Position numbers and translations under genes: made by a program
The notes under the pieces: generated by a model
The model's database searches: none
Told to the model about the DNA's origin: nothing
The model's input: the letters and a program-made list of their open reading frames with translations, nothing else
Source of the DNA: Cryptomeria japonica
Lineage: Eukaryota > Streptophyta > Pinopsida > Cupressales > Cupressaceae
Direction of reading: 5' to 3'
Length of the DNA stretch: 64,000 nt
NCBI RefSeq assembly: GCF_030272615.1
Contig: NC_081406.1
Coordinates: 166,329,521 to 166,393,520 of the forward strand
Shown here: in pieces, positions 44,881 to 54,669 of the stretch
How positions within the stretch are numbered: the first letter of the stretch is position 1
How the letters are laid out: the number at the start of each line of letters is the position of its first letter

Positions 44881-47487
44881 AGTGTCTAGGACTTGCAGAC
44901 GAAAAATGAAAATTTTAAGTTAGAAAATATTTTGCAAAATTTCGAAAAAAATAACAGGGCTGCGAAATGGCTAAGTGTTGGAAAATTTTCCATTTTTATT
45001 CTCATACTTAGCCATAAAAATTGAATTTTCACCTCAAAACCCTTCCATCTTAAGGCTGGTTGTGGTTACCACCAAGTGTAAAACTTTCAAAAAAATTCTA
45101 CTTAACCAAAAAAAAAAGATTTTCTTTCCCAAAATTTCGAAAAAATATTTCTCAAATTCTGGAAAATATTCAGAAAAAAGATCCATAAATTTGCATCATG
45201 GACTGGTTTCACCTTCGAATGGGTAGAAGTAGGACTGGAAATTGTCTCAAGAACACTCAGAAAATTCAGTCAATGTTAAATAATCCTTCCTCGTACTGGT
45301 TGCCTTTCCCCAAAAATCTGCGAAACTTTGGTCAAAAAGCTTATCCAACTTCCAGCAATGTCAAAAACTTTCTCCAGATGATCTTCGAACTGAAATAATT
45401 TACTGAGCTTTCCTTGGTAATTTCGAACTTGTTGGTGTAGAAATGAAGTTTGTAATGAAGTATTTGTATATAAAATTAACTCTTCAATTGGAAACCTTCA
45501 AAAAATCTTCCAGCTCATACTTCTAATTCCATCTGCACTCCTTTTGGAAAGTGTTGTCATGTTTCCGAGTTTGAAGAAAATATCTTCCAAAGTTTCCAAT
45601 TTGGTTCATAAGTTGAGATATTTACTAATCTTCCAATATTCTCTTTCGAAAACTTTCTACTTTGGATTCAGGTTTGAAATCCTTACCAATCTCCCAATAT
45701 TCTTCCCTTTTTAAAAAGAACTTTCCATTTTGGATTTAAGCTCGAAAATATTCAATAATCCTCAAATATTCCAATTAAAAACTTTCCATTTTGGTTTTTT
45801 TAGTTCGAAATCCTTACGGATTTTGATGACATCACTCCAAACTCGTTGATTTTGTTTGACTTTCATGTGTAGGCGGACTTTTGGAGTGTTGGCCTTCATC
45901 TTCCTCAAACTTGGGAGGACTTTCCTTACCTCTCCAAGGCATGGCGGAGTTTAGGAAGGTCTCCATATAGCGGACTTTGATGCTACCTCCACCTAGGCAG
46001 ACCTTTCCCTTTCCCTCTTCAAGGGGGACTTTGGGAGGATGACTATTAGGGCGGAGTTTGAAGGTCTGGCTACTTGCTTGGAGGGCGGAGTTTCTTGAAC
46101 CTCTCTCACAACCTTTTCAAGGCCTAGGGCGGAGTTTTCATAAGGCTCTTCAACATTATGCTTAGCACCAAGGGCTACTAAGGCATAGGGCGGACTTTCT
46201 TGATGTGACCCCAAGTCATAGGGCGGAGTTTGAAGGGTCCTCCTTCATGGCGGACTTTGGAGTGTTGGCCACCAAGGTGCTAGGGTAGGGCAGAGTTTTG
46301 ACTAGGTTCCCACATGGTGGACTTTGACTAGGCCCCTATCAACCCCATACACACATGGCAGACTTCTTGCACCCCTTGGGCGGACTTTGGTGGCTTCTCC
46401 ACATCTGAAGACCTTGGGCGGACTTTGAACACATCCCCTAGGCGGACTTCTAAGACTCTCTATGCAAGACAGACTTCTTGACCTCTCCTCATGGGCGAAC
46501 TTCTAGAGGTGGCACCAAGGATATGGCAGAGTTTTTAGTGTTCCCTCTCCAAGGTATGGCGGATTTTTGAGACACCTCCTAGGGCGGACTTCAAGCACCA
46601 TCCCCTAGGGCAGACTTTAGGCAAGGCTCCCACCACTTCGCATGCTTGGGCGGAATTTTGATGGGTCTCCACATAGCCTAGGCAGAGTTTGATGTCATCT
46701 ATGGCGGAGTTTTAGACATTATCCCATGGGCCTCCCAACCTAACACACACATGGCGGAGTTTTGAGACCTCTATGGTGGAGTTTAGACAAGGCTCCCACC
46801 ACTTGAAGACCTTGGGCGGACTTTTGAAGGTCTTCCACATGGCCTAGGCAGAGTTTGAGGACCATTCCCAAGGCTTATACACCATCATGAGCGGACCTTT
46901 TGACATCCCTCTACATGGCGGACTTTTGAAGGTCTTCCACATGGCCTAGGCGGAGTTTGAGGACCATTCCCAAGGCTTATAAACCATCATGAGCGGGCGT
47001 TTTGACATCCCTCTACATGGCGGACTTTTGGGAGGTCCCCATCACCTTGCTTGGATAGGGCGGAGTTTGCGGATAGCTCAACCAAGGCGGAGTTTGGAGA
47101 GCTCTCAAGGCATGGCGGAGTTTGAGAGGTCTCCAACATGACCTCCCACACATGGCATCCTTCATACAAGGCTCAAGGCGGACTTTCGAGGGTTCTCAAC
47201 ACATGGCGGACTTTAGGAGGGTCTTCTCTTCGTGGCCTCCCGCATCATGACATCATTTGAACCTGCAACCATACCTTAAAACCTTCGTTAGCCAGACTTC
47301 GAAAAATTCTTCAAAATTTCAAAATTTCACAGCTTAATCAAATTTAACCAGATTAACTTGAAATTTGAAATCCATGCCTAGGTGGATCATCTGAGGCATC
47401 ACGCCCCCTAAAATGTAGGGATTTGGCTTTTTGGGTCAAAACTTGGAATTTTTGGATCCCAATCGAGGCAAGTCAGTGGCAGCAGTG
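44881..47487 (-). repeat. A2 leader with GGCGGAGTTT motif array
   Basis: Non-coding. 44881-45830 is AT-rich with recurrent TTTCGAAA and TTTTCCATTTTGG. From about 45870 to 47215, roughly forty copies of GGCGGAGTTT or GGCGGACTTT (plus-strand reading; AAACTCCGCC in element orientation) occur at irregular 20-60 bp spacing. 46826-46927 and 46928-47031 are a near-identical tandem duplication of about 102 bp. The A1 leader has the same motif at lower density and weaker conservation. Confidence 0.8.
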
Positions 47488-47880
47488 TGTTGTGACCATT
47501 TCACACATCGCCCCATTAGAATGGGAACCCCCTCTTTTTAGTTTTTGTTTTGCCTATTCTTCTCTCTGCTTTTAGGGTTTTGAGTGAGTGAGTTGTCTGG
47601 GCTAGGGCTAAACCTTAGGGGTTTCTTTCAAATGTTATTCAAGCTGAGTCCAGTCAAATTTTGAAAGTTGTTAAGCGTCCTCCCTAGCATTGAGATTGTT
47701 GAAATAAGGTAAGTCTTCCAAAGAGTCAGATAGGTCTCAGGTTAGGTCTAATCAAGGTTTTTGGAGTAAAATCCAAATTTTGTCCAGGTGTTAGCATTTT
47801 GAAGGTGAAATCGTGTGTTCTTGCCTAGGTAAATTTTGATCAAATTTTGGAGGTAAGATGATGCCTGAAACTGGGAAGTC

Positions 47881-49945
47881 ACTCCTGACCCTCTCTCAGG
47901 GCCCAGGGCGAAATTCATTCTAAGTGCAATTTCTTGTTTTGAGAAGGTTTGCTAACTGGTTCCTGGCCTTGAAGATGACCTAACTCCGCCTTGTGAAGTA
48001 ATTGGAGATTTAAATTTTGGATGGATTAGCCAGAAAGGATAAAATCGCCCCTATCCCTTGTGGAGGGTCCAAGGCGAAAATGTTATTTGAGGCATATTTG
48101 TCACTAACTTCTCTATTTTGTTTTGTGCAGGGTCTCCAGGAGAGATGATCGGACATGGTCTTGATGTTTTTGAAGATTTTGAAGGCATGAAAATGATGAA
48201 TTTTGGAGGTTAAGGGAAAAGGCGCTCCTGTCCCTTGCCAAGGGTCCAGGGCGAAATTTTGATTTCCCTCATCTTGCAGTGAAAAAAGACCAAGTGTTGG
48301 ATATGATTGGAAAACAAGTGACTTTCTCCACCCGCCTGAAGGAGTTTTAACTCGAAATGATGAAGGATTTTGTTTGAATCATCAAAATCGCTCCTGTCCC
48401 TCTCCAAGGGTCCAGGGCGAAAAGGCTTATTTGAGTCATTCCTGACCTTGTTTGTTCAAATTGAGACGTCAAGGGCATGGTGGAGGACGAAATGAACGTG
48501 ATAAAGCATCCAGACTTGATTAAAGACAATGAAATGATGGAGTTTTTGCCTAGAGGGGTAATTTCGCTCCTGTCCCTCTCTCAGGGTCCAGAGCGAAATT
48601 CTTTATATACTCATTTTTTAGACCTTTGTTGGACTTGAACTCTTATTCATAGCATGTAACAAGATGACATCTTCCTTAGCCAAGACATTTCATGATGAAA
48701 GATGAAGCATTTTGGCCTAGAAGGCAAAAGGCGCTCCTGTCCCTCACTGAAGGACCGGAGCTTGAATTTCAAATTTGCACTATTTTTGCAAGATCAAAAT
48801 GATTTTATGATTTGAAGAGATCAAGGAAAACATGATTTGTGCATTGAATATAATTTGAGTGGTCCACAAACAAGGAAATATACCAAGATGACAAAAGGCG
48901 CTCCTGTCCCTTGCTGAAGGTCCAGAGCGATTTTCCAAAAAATGCAATTTTCTTGCAAGGACAAAACAAGTTTTGTGATTGAAATGAATGGAAGAAGGCA
49001 TGTTTAGCCCGTTGAAGATAATTTGGAAGCCTAACAAAGGACGGATAAGCTTGGATTTGCAAAATCGCTCCTGTCCCTCTCCAAGGGACCAGGGCGAAAA
49101 ACCTAATATCCACCCTTTCTCTTCAAGTTTGGACAAATCTAAGCCTGGACACAAGTGTGAAATGAGGTTTAAAATGCCTTGAGGTGGAATTGAGATGCAA
49201 AGATTACAAATTTTAATGACAATTTGCAAAATCGCTCCTGTGCCTCTCCAAGGGTCCAGGGCGAAATTTCTAAGTGTGCCCATTTACCTTGCATTTCAAG
49301 ATAACTTTTTTGTTTCCAAGACTCAAAAGGGAATGGGGAATGATGTTCTACGCTTTGGAGTAATTTGAAGATTGAAGTGATCAAGAATTTATGCAAAGAA
49401 CTCAAGAGCGCTCCTGTCCCTTACTGAAGGACCAGGGCGATCTTTACAAAATCAATAACTTCCCTCTAAGATTATGCTAAGGCAAGATTGTGCAAGGATG
49501 AAAGAGGCCTTCTAAAGCATGGTGAACAAAGATTTGACTTCAAAACTTGATAATCCTAGGTTAAAATGCAAAAGTCGCTCCTGTCCTTCACTGAAGGTCC
49601 AAGGCGAAAATCTTTAGAGCACCTATTTTGCCTTCCAAAAACAAGTTAAGCATGCATGGAATGGATGAAAGAGATCATCACTTACCCCACATTGAGGGTT
49701 GGCAATTAAAACATGAAGGATTGGGGACAAAAGTGAAAAATCGCTCCTGTCCCTCTCTGAGGGTCCAGGGCGAAAAAGTCCTAAAGGCACTTCCCTTCTA
49801 AAAATCAAGTGAAATTAAACTCAAGGCTCCAATTAAAAATGCCATTTTAGATGCCTAGATGAAGTCTTGGACAAGAAAATGAGGAATGCAAGGCCTAGAT
49901 TGAGAGTTCGCTCCTGTCCCTCTCCAAGGGACCAGAGCGAAGTTA
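47881..49945 (+). repeat. Array of 13 units of about 168 bp with a conserved hairpin core
   Basis: Cores begin near 47881, 48042, 48220, 48389, 48562, 48727, 48894, 49062, 49228, 49406, 49570, 49738 and 49907; spacings are 161-178 bp, mean about 169. The core reads CGCTCCTGTCCC, about five bases, then AAGGGTCCAGGGCGA. It can fold with three 4-bp stems (TCGC/GCGA, CCTG/CAGG, CCCT/AGGG). The ~130 bp between cores is AT-rich and strongly diverged. Antisense frames here repeat WRGTGAIL-like peptides only because of the core. Confidence 0.9.
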
Positions 49946-50285
49946 ATGGCATTCATTATTTTTTACCATATTTGGGCATTAATATCCTCCAAATCGCATT
50001 AGATGCCAAAATTGCTAACTTCGAAATATTTGGAAAAATTAAATTAAATTGGCATTTAATAAAAGACGCATTGGCATTTAATAAATTAATTTTGAGCCTC
50101 AAAAAATTGAATTTTTATTATAAAGGCATTTAAAATTAATTTTTGTGAAATTAAAATTAAAAAATGGAACGCTTGAGGGCTTATTTTTATTTATTTCATC
50201 AAGTTGGCCTCTCCTTTTTGCAATTTTATTTATTTTTTAGGCTTATTTTGCCAAGTCGGCCTATGGGGAGGCAAAGTGGTGAGCG

Positions 50286-50298
50286 CCCTATATATTAG
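50286..50298 (+). promoter_or_regulatory. A3 TATA-like promoter element
   Basis: CCTATATATTAGG lies about 470 bp before the ORF. A1 has CTATATATTTT at the matching distance. Transcription would start near 50315 and leave the hairpin array outside the transcript. Confidence 0.5.
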
Positions 50299-50552
50299 GG
50301 GTGTTTTGATTAAGTTTAATCAATCATTCACTCATTACTTCAAGTGCGAATTTGGAGATCAAGAAGGAAGTGCGAAATCTGGTCTATTTGGAGCGAATTT
50401 ACCTCAAGTGTTGGAGATTAAGAGGTGGAGTTGATTCTTGTGAAGACTAAAGCAGGCGCATTTTGCTAAAGGGAGAGCTTTGATCTACATTTTGCCTAGC
50501 CAAAATTCACCTTATTTTTGCATCATTTCTTAGAATTAATTCTCAAGTGGAG

Positions 50553-50747
50553 GTATGGCGAGATCATCCTAGTCCCAATGTTGAAGTTTTGAATTTTGAA
50601 CTTTAAGTTTTTGAAAATTGCGTAGTTAATTAGGAAATGATAACTCAAGATTTATCATGAAGTTTCCTAATTAATATCTTTTATCTTCCTTTTGAATCTT
50701 CCTTGCTACTCTCTTAGATATTTTACTAATTATGAAATGTTGTGTAG
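50553..50747 (+). other. Predicted leader intron of A3
   Basis: Donor AG/GTATGG at 50553, branch-point-like TTTTACTAATT near 50721, acceptor TTGTGTAG/G at 50747; 195 bp and AT-rich. The ATG at 50756 then lies nine bases into the second exon. At the matching place A1 and A2 have TTTTGCAAG and CTGCAAG, which could be mutated acceptors. Prediction from consensus only. Confidence 0.45.
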
Positions 50748-50755
50748 GTGTCAAG

Positions 50756-52609
50756 ATGGCGACTCCAAAGGCAGGAGCATCTACTAGTCGTCCAGCCCTC
50801 ATGAAGGAAGATCAGAGGAATGAAGAATTGGTGACCAAGATCGTGTCCAAGTGGAGTAACATGGGAGATACCAACTTGGGAAACTTCAGTGTGAAGAAGT
50901 TTCAAGAGGTCCCTTACATTGGAAAGGCATCACCTAACGCAAAGAGAATAATTGAAAGTGGCATCATCAAGGCGGTCGGTTTCCCTCCAGCAGTCCAGTG
51001 CCATGAGCTAATGATCAAGTGTGCCCGTCATTATGACTCACAATCGAGATCGATCATGTCCAAGGAAGGAAACACTTTGGCTTACCTTTTAGAGGAGGCT
51101 ATAAGTGAAGCCCTCCATCTTCCAGAGCCTAAAGATATGATTTACAAAAGCCTAGAAGGAGCCAGATCAATGTATGGAGATGATCCCGACACTTGCTTGA
51201 GTATCATCAATAAGAATTGGTTACTCAAAAGTCGTCCTCGCCTGAGCAAGATTCCCAACACACCACATAGGATCGACTTCCAGGAGGAGTACAGAGATTT
51301 GATAACTTTGCTCAATCGAGTTACAAGGGCTCCTCAAGCCTTCTACTTTGAGAAGTGGATGTTCTACTTCATCCAAGTGATAGTTCAAGGGAAAGGAACA
51401 ATTCATTGGGCTAGAATTATTAGCCCTTGCTTGGACGTGCAGTTGAGAAGACTAAAGCCTACCAAGTCGTTCCACATGAGCTCATACGTCATATATTCCT
51501 TGATCAGGAGTTTCGAATATGCAGGGCTACCTCACAGAGGAGTGATCGAAAGAGGACCCAAAGAAGTGAGAGTTTGTGACTCTTATGTTCATTTGCATCA
51601 TCCTCCTAAAGGTGACTACAAGTTAGTCAATGACACCTTCACAATGAACATCACTAGGATATTGCAAGGCGGGATTCACAATCGACTATCTCTGGATGCA
51701 CAAGAGCTTGTGAAGAGGTATGGTGCTTGGTTCATTCAATTTCAAAAGTTTACATATATCAGAGTTCATGGGTGTCCTTCACCTCCCTACATGTTGCCGA
51801 GGTATCCGACAGACAGGATAGTGCTACTTGAGGTGACTAGGCAGTTGGCAGCTTATGCGAAGACATTCAGACATGGGCATGGAAATGGAATTCCCGTGCC
51901 CATCATATTGGGGAATTCAGTTGAGGTATGTCCTAATGCTCAAGCCTTGGATGATGCGGAGAAGGAATTAGCTTTATATTCATTCACGTTCTTTGCCTTG
52001 AGGGAGAATTTTGATCCTCATGGTTATATGGAAGAGATAGCTGGCAAGAAGTACAGACACGAATTTCAGGTAGAGGACTTTTGGATGAATCTCTCAAGTG
52101 ATTTAGAAGTGAAAAGAAAGATGCATTCCAGATTACCTTTAGATTTCATCAGGAAATGCAAAGTTTACAGATTGGCCAATCAAGCTCAGGATAGTGGCAG
52201 ACATCTCCAGTCATCCTATGACAGAGAAGACAAAGCAGTAAAGATAGATTGGAGTGAGCCTGAGATTTCGGACTTGAGAGCTTTGATGGCTCCTATTTTG
52301 TCATGTACTCGCAGATGGGTGGATGTACAATATCAAAAGTTAAGAGAACAGAACATATCAATGACTTTTACTTTGGAGGAAAGACCAGAAGAAGGAGGAG
52401 CAAGCGCAAGTGAAGGCACTTCTCATCCTAGAGGCGCGAAGAGGAAAGAAAGACCTAAGAAAAGGGAACCCTCCAAGAAGAAGCAAGAAGCCAATCGAGA
52501 TCGCTCATCAAGCACATCTTCTCGACATGAAAAAAGGACAAGTCAAGTTGAAGGACAACAGAAGACGGTGCCTGAGGTTGATGAAACTCAGTCTTGTGTG
52601 AGGTTTTAA
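50756..52609 (+). CDS. Family A protein, copy A3, open N-terminal half (about 617 aa)
   Basis: Uninterrupted frame. I chose ATG 50756 (MATPKAGASTSRP) over 50732 because the earlier ATG would lie inside the predicted intron. Conserved with A1 and A2: VSKWSNMGDTNLGN, SGIIKAVGFPPAVQCHEL, EEAISEALHLPEPKD, YFEKWMFYFIQVIVQGKG, SFHMSSYVIYSLIRSFEY, VNDTFTMNITRILQGG, QKFTYIRVHG, YPTDRIVLLEVTRQL. The tail is Lys/Arg/Ser-rich. There is no signal peptide, membrane segment or known catalytic motif. The last four codons and the stop come from the LTR that begins at 52595, so the native C-terminus is lost. Function unknown. Confidence 0.75.
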   Translation: MATPKAGASTSRPALMKEDQRNEELVTKIVSKWSNMGDTNLGNFSVKKFQEVPYIGKASPNAKRIIESGIIKAVGFPPAVQCHELMIKCARHYDSQSRSIMSKEGNTLAYLLEEAISEALHLPEPKDMIYKSLEGARSMYGDDPDTCLSIINKNWLLKSRPRLSKIPNTPHRIDFQEEYRDLITLLNRVTRAPQAFYFEKWMFYFIQVIVQGKGTIHWARIISPCLDVQLRRLKPTKSFHMSSYVIYSLIRSFEYAGLPHRGVIERGPKEVRVCDSYVHLHHPPKGDYKLVNDTFTMNITRILQGGIHNRLSLDAQELVKRYGAWFIQFQKFTYIRVHGCPSPPYMLPRYPTDRIVLLEVTRQLAAYAKTFRHGHGNGIPVPIILGNSVEVCPNAQALDDAEKELALYSFTFFALRENFDPHGYMEEIAGKKYRHEFQVEDFWMNLSSDLEVKRKMHSRLPLDFIRKCKVYRLANQAQDSGRHLQSSYDREDKAVKIDWSEPEISDLRALMAPILSCTRRWVDVQYQKLREQNISMTFTLEERPEEGGASASEGTSHPRGAKRKERPKKREPSKKKQEANRDRSSSTSSRHEKRTSQVEGQQKTVPEVDETQSCVRF

Positions 52610-52832
52610 GAAATGCTAAGCTCACGGCTTGTGTGAGGTTTTAAGAAACTCAGTGTATATAAATATGCTTCAGATGCATGAACTCAATTTGTAATCTATC
52701 ATTGTTCAATACAAATGAAAAATACGCCTTTTTTCTTTTTAAACACTGCAATGTACCTTTTGTAAATGCAATCATTTGATAAATATGCATCCTTTGGCTA
52801 AAATTACATGGGTAATGAAATTTTAGATAACA
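52595..52832 (+). repeat. E5 left LTR
   Basis: Contains GTATATAAATATG (TATA-like) near 52655 and an AT-rich U5, ends GATAACA. It is almost identical to 62463-62687 from AGAAATGCTAAGC on; the first ~14 bases differ. A phrase CTTGTGTGAGGTTTTAAG occurs twice, at its very start and 36 bp later. Confidence 0.75.
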
Positions 52833-53403
52833 ATTTGGCGACTTCTACTGTATGTATGCCTGCTATACAGGACCCAGTAGCCTTTGAAATCCATTGGGCA
52901 GTGAGTCTTTTAGGAACAACTCTGGACTAAGGTAAATAGCTGAGATAAAATATTGTAAGATAGAATTCTGAGTGCAGATTTATGGCTCTGGATAGCTTGG
53001 CTTCCCTATCCTGAGGAATAGGTGTATATTCAGAATCTTATATTGGACTATTTTGTCTCAGTTATCTATCAGATTTGAATATTATAACAGCAACTTGTGT
53101 TCAAAACACTTATTGAAAACAGGGAAACTAAAAGTTAGCTAGACATTAAAGATACTAATAGTAGGCAAGGTAGTATGAAGTAAGAGGGCTGGGTAATGAG
53201 GTTTTTCATGATGTATGCATGTTGAGTATACTCCAGCAAATAGAATGCAGGATTTGATTACACAACCCTCTTAGTTGGTATGAGCTTACTATTATTAGTA
53301 TTCCTACTGCCTAGTCAACTGCAAACTGTGCAACAGCACTTAGGAACACCAAAACTGAAAGTAAATAGTGCAGCAGCACTTTATTCCACCACTAATCCAT
53401 TAC
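52833..53403. other. Spacer with foldback hairpin
   Basis: PBS-like TTGGCGAC at the left end. At 52940-52971 and 53030-53061 are 32-nt imperfect inverted arms (CTGAGATAAAATA against TATTTTGTCTCAG) with an inner hairpin at 52986-52995/53006-53015 (CTCTGGATAG / CTATCCTGAG). The left end of G2 must lie here, but no left LTR of G2 is found. Confidence 0.5.
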
Positions 53404-54669
53404 TTATAAAATAGGATAGACCTCAAAACAAGGTTTGAGGTAAATACCGTTTACCGGTAATGGCAAATTTTCCCCTTCCAGCGTGGCCAGCTGAAAAGCA
53501 TTGTGTTCCTTGCATTCTGTTATGACAAACGGACCTCCCCAAAACGAATCAAACTTGGTGTGCTTGCCTGGTCTGCTCTTGAGCTCATCCCACTTGAGTA
53601 CAATATCTCCCACATTGAATTCCCTGGCTCTAGCCTTCCTATCAAAACTCTTCTTCACCTGCAACTGTTGAAACTCCATTGTTTGTCCCGCTTTTCTCCT
53701 ACTTTCCTCCAATTCCATTAACTGTGCATAACGCACTTGCATAGGATCTTCTTCTTCAAATAACACCATTTGAGCGGCCATATCTAGTGCTGGCAATTCT
53801 GTTTCTATTGATAACCTTGCTTCCTTCCCATAAACCAACCGATAAGGTGAGTTTCCAATAATTTGCTTTGGTGTGATTCTGTCCACCCACAAGGCTGCCT
53901 TCAGCTTTGAATGCCAATCACGTTGATTCTCTTGCAAAGTCCGTTTGATGATTCTGATTAAGTTCTTATTTGTGGACTCTGCCAATCCGTTGCCTTGAGG
54001 ATAATAATTTGAGCTAGTATTGAGATATATGTTGTGTTTGATAGCCCAATCAGTCACCCTTAAGCCTACAAAAGCGAGTGCATTGTCTGACACTATGGAG
54101 TCAGGAACTCCAAACCTGTTCACAATATCATCATAAAAATTAAGAACAGCCGTCTCATTAGCATCCTTCAGTGCTGCAGCCTCAGTCCATCTAGTAAAAT
54201 AATCGGTTGCAGTGATGATCCACCGGTGGCCTGCACTTGACGGTGGGTTAATAGGGCCAATGAAATCAACACCCCACCTGTCAAAAGGTTGTTCTGCTTT
54301 TATAGGATGTAACGGTAATGCTGGCAGCCGTTCTTTCCCTGCAAACATAACACACTTAACACACTTCCTTACATATGCATGACAGTCCTTGAAAACATCT
54401 GGCCAATAGTAACCAGCCCTTAGGATTTTATATGCAGTAGTCCTGGAAGAGAAATGACCTCCCGAATGGCCATCATGGAATACATGCAAGATTTTTGTAA
54501 TCTGATTTGAATCAATACATCGAAGGAGGACACCATTGTGATCTTTCCTATACAATATATCATTAATCAAGACAAAAGGAACTGATTGTAACCGATAGTA
54601 CCTTCTTTTTGCCTTATCTAGGTTTGCTAGACACTCACTAGTCTTTAGAAAGTGAACCATATCCTGCAA
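53404..54669 (-). CDS. pol: G2 integrase (421 codons after an in-frame TAG)
   Basis: Same frame as the Gag-Pol ORF upstream, separated only by one TAG; the first codon is TTG, so it has no start codon of its own. N-terminal zinc site H...H...C-x2-C in FHDGHSGGHFSSRT, KDCHAYVRKCVKC. Catalytic core: WGVDFIGPI (D), SIVSDNALAFVG (D), NYYPQGNGLAESTNKN (E). The tail ends NVGDIVLKWDEL, WGGPFVITECKEHNAFQLATLEG. No chromodomain. It would insert the cDNA; expression needs readthrough of the TAG, unless the stop is a mutation. Confidence 0.9.
   Translation of the reverse strand: MQDMVHFLKTSECLANLDKAKRRYYRLQSVPFVLINDILYRKDHNGVLLRCIDSNQITKILHVFHDGHSGGHFSSRTTAYKILRAGYYWPDVFKDCHAYVRKCVKCVMFAGKERLPALPLHPIKAEQPFDRWGVDFIGPINPPSSAGHRWIITATDYFTRWTEAAALKDANETAVLNFYDDIVNRFGVPDSIVSDNALAFVGLRVTDWAIKHNIYLNTSSNYYPQGNGLAESTNKNLIRIIKRTLQENQRDWHSKLKAALWVDRITPKQIIGNSPYRLVYGKEARLSIETELPALDMAAQMVLFEEEDPMQVRYAQLMELEESRRKAGQTMEFQQLQVKKSFDRKARAREFNVGDIVLKWDELKSRPGKHTKFDSFWGGPFVITECKEHNAFQLATLEGENLPLPVNGIYLKPCFEVYPIL

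Larger units (their letters stand above)
40806..47487 (-). mobile_element. Family A, copy A2 (5' end truncated by A3)
   Basis: Minus strand, 6.7 kb. The 3' end GATAAAACA is at 40806, the ORF runs from 44880 to 41677 and the leader from 44881 to 47487, where A3 starts. Its order matches A1: motif-array leader, AT-rich TTTCGAAAA-containing stretch, ORF, then a 3' region with a telobox palindrome and TATA. Similarity to A1 across the ORF and the last kilobase defines the family. Confidence 0.7.
47488..52594 (+). mobile_element. Family A, copy A3 (3' part missing)
   Basis: Starts TGTTGTGACC with the CCCCATT/AATGGG terminal hairpin, inserted into the leader of A2. It has a 3.2-kb leader (hairpin array, AT-rich stretch, TATA near 50288), a predicted leader intron and an open ORF. 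At 52595 the LTR of another element begins and the C-terminal half and 3' region of family A are not found beyond it. Confidence 0.7.

Noticed and set aside
48780-49283. 167-codon minus-strand ORF with repeated WRGTGAIL-like peptides
   Set aside because: The peptide repeats are the antisense of the hairpin cores at ~168-bp spacing. Not a protein repeat gene.
47881-49945. Possible CRISPR array
   Set aside because: Repeats are ~35 bp with ~130-bp diverged spacers in a plant retroelement leader; no cas genes. Units are diverged tandem repeats.
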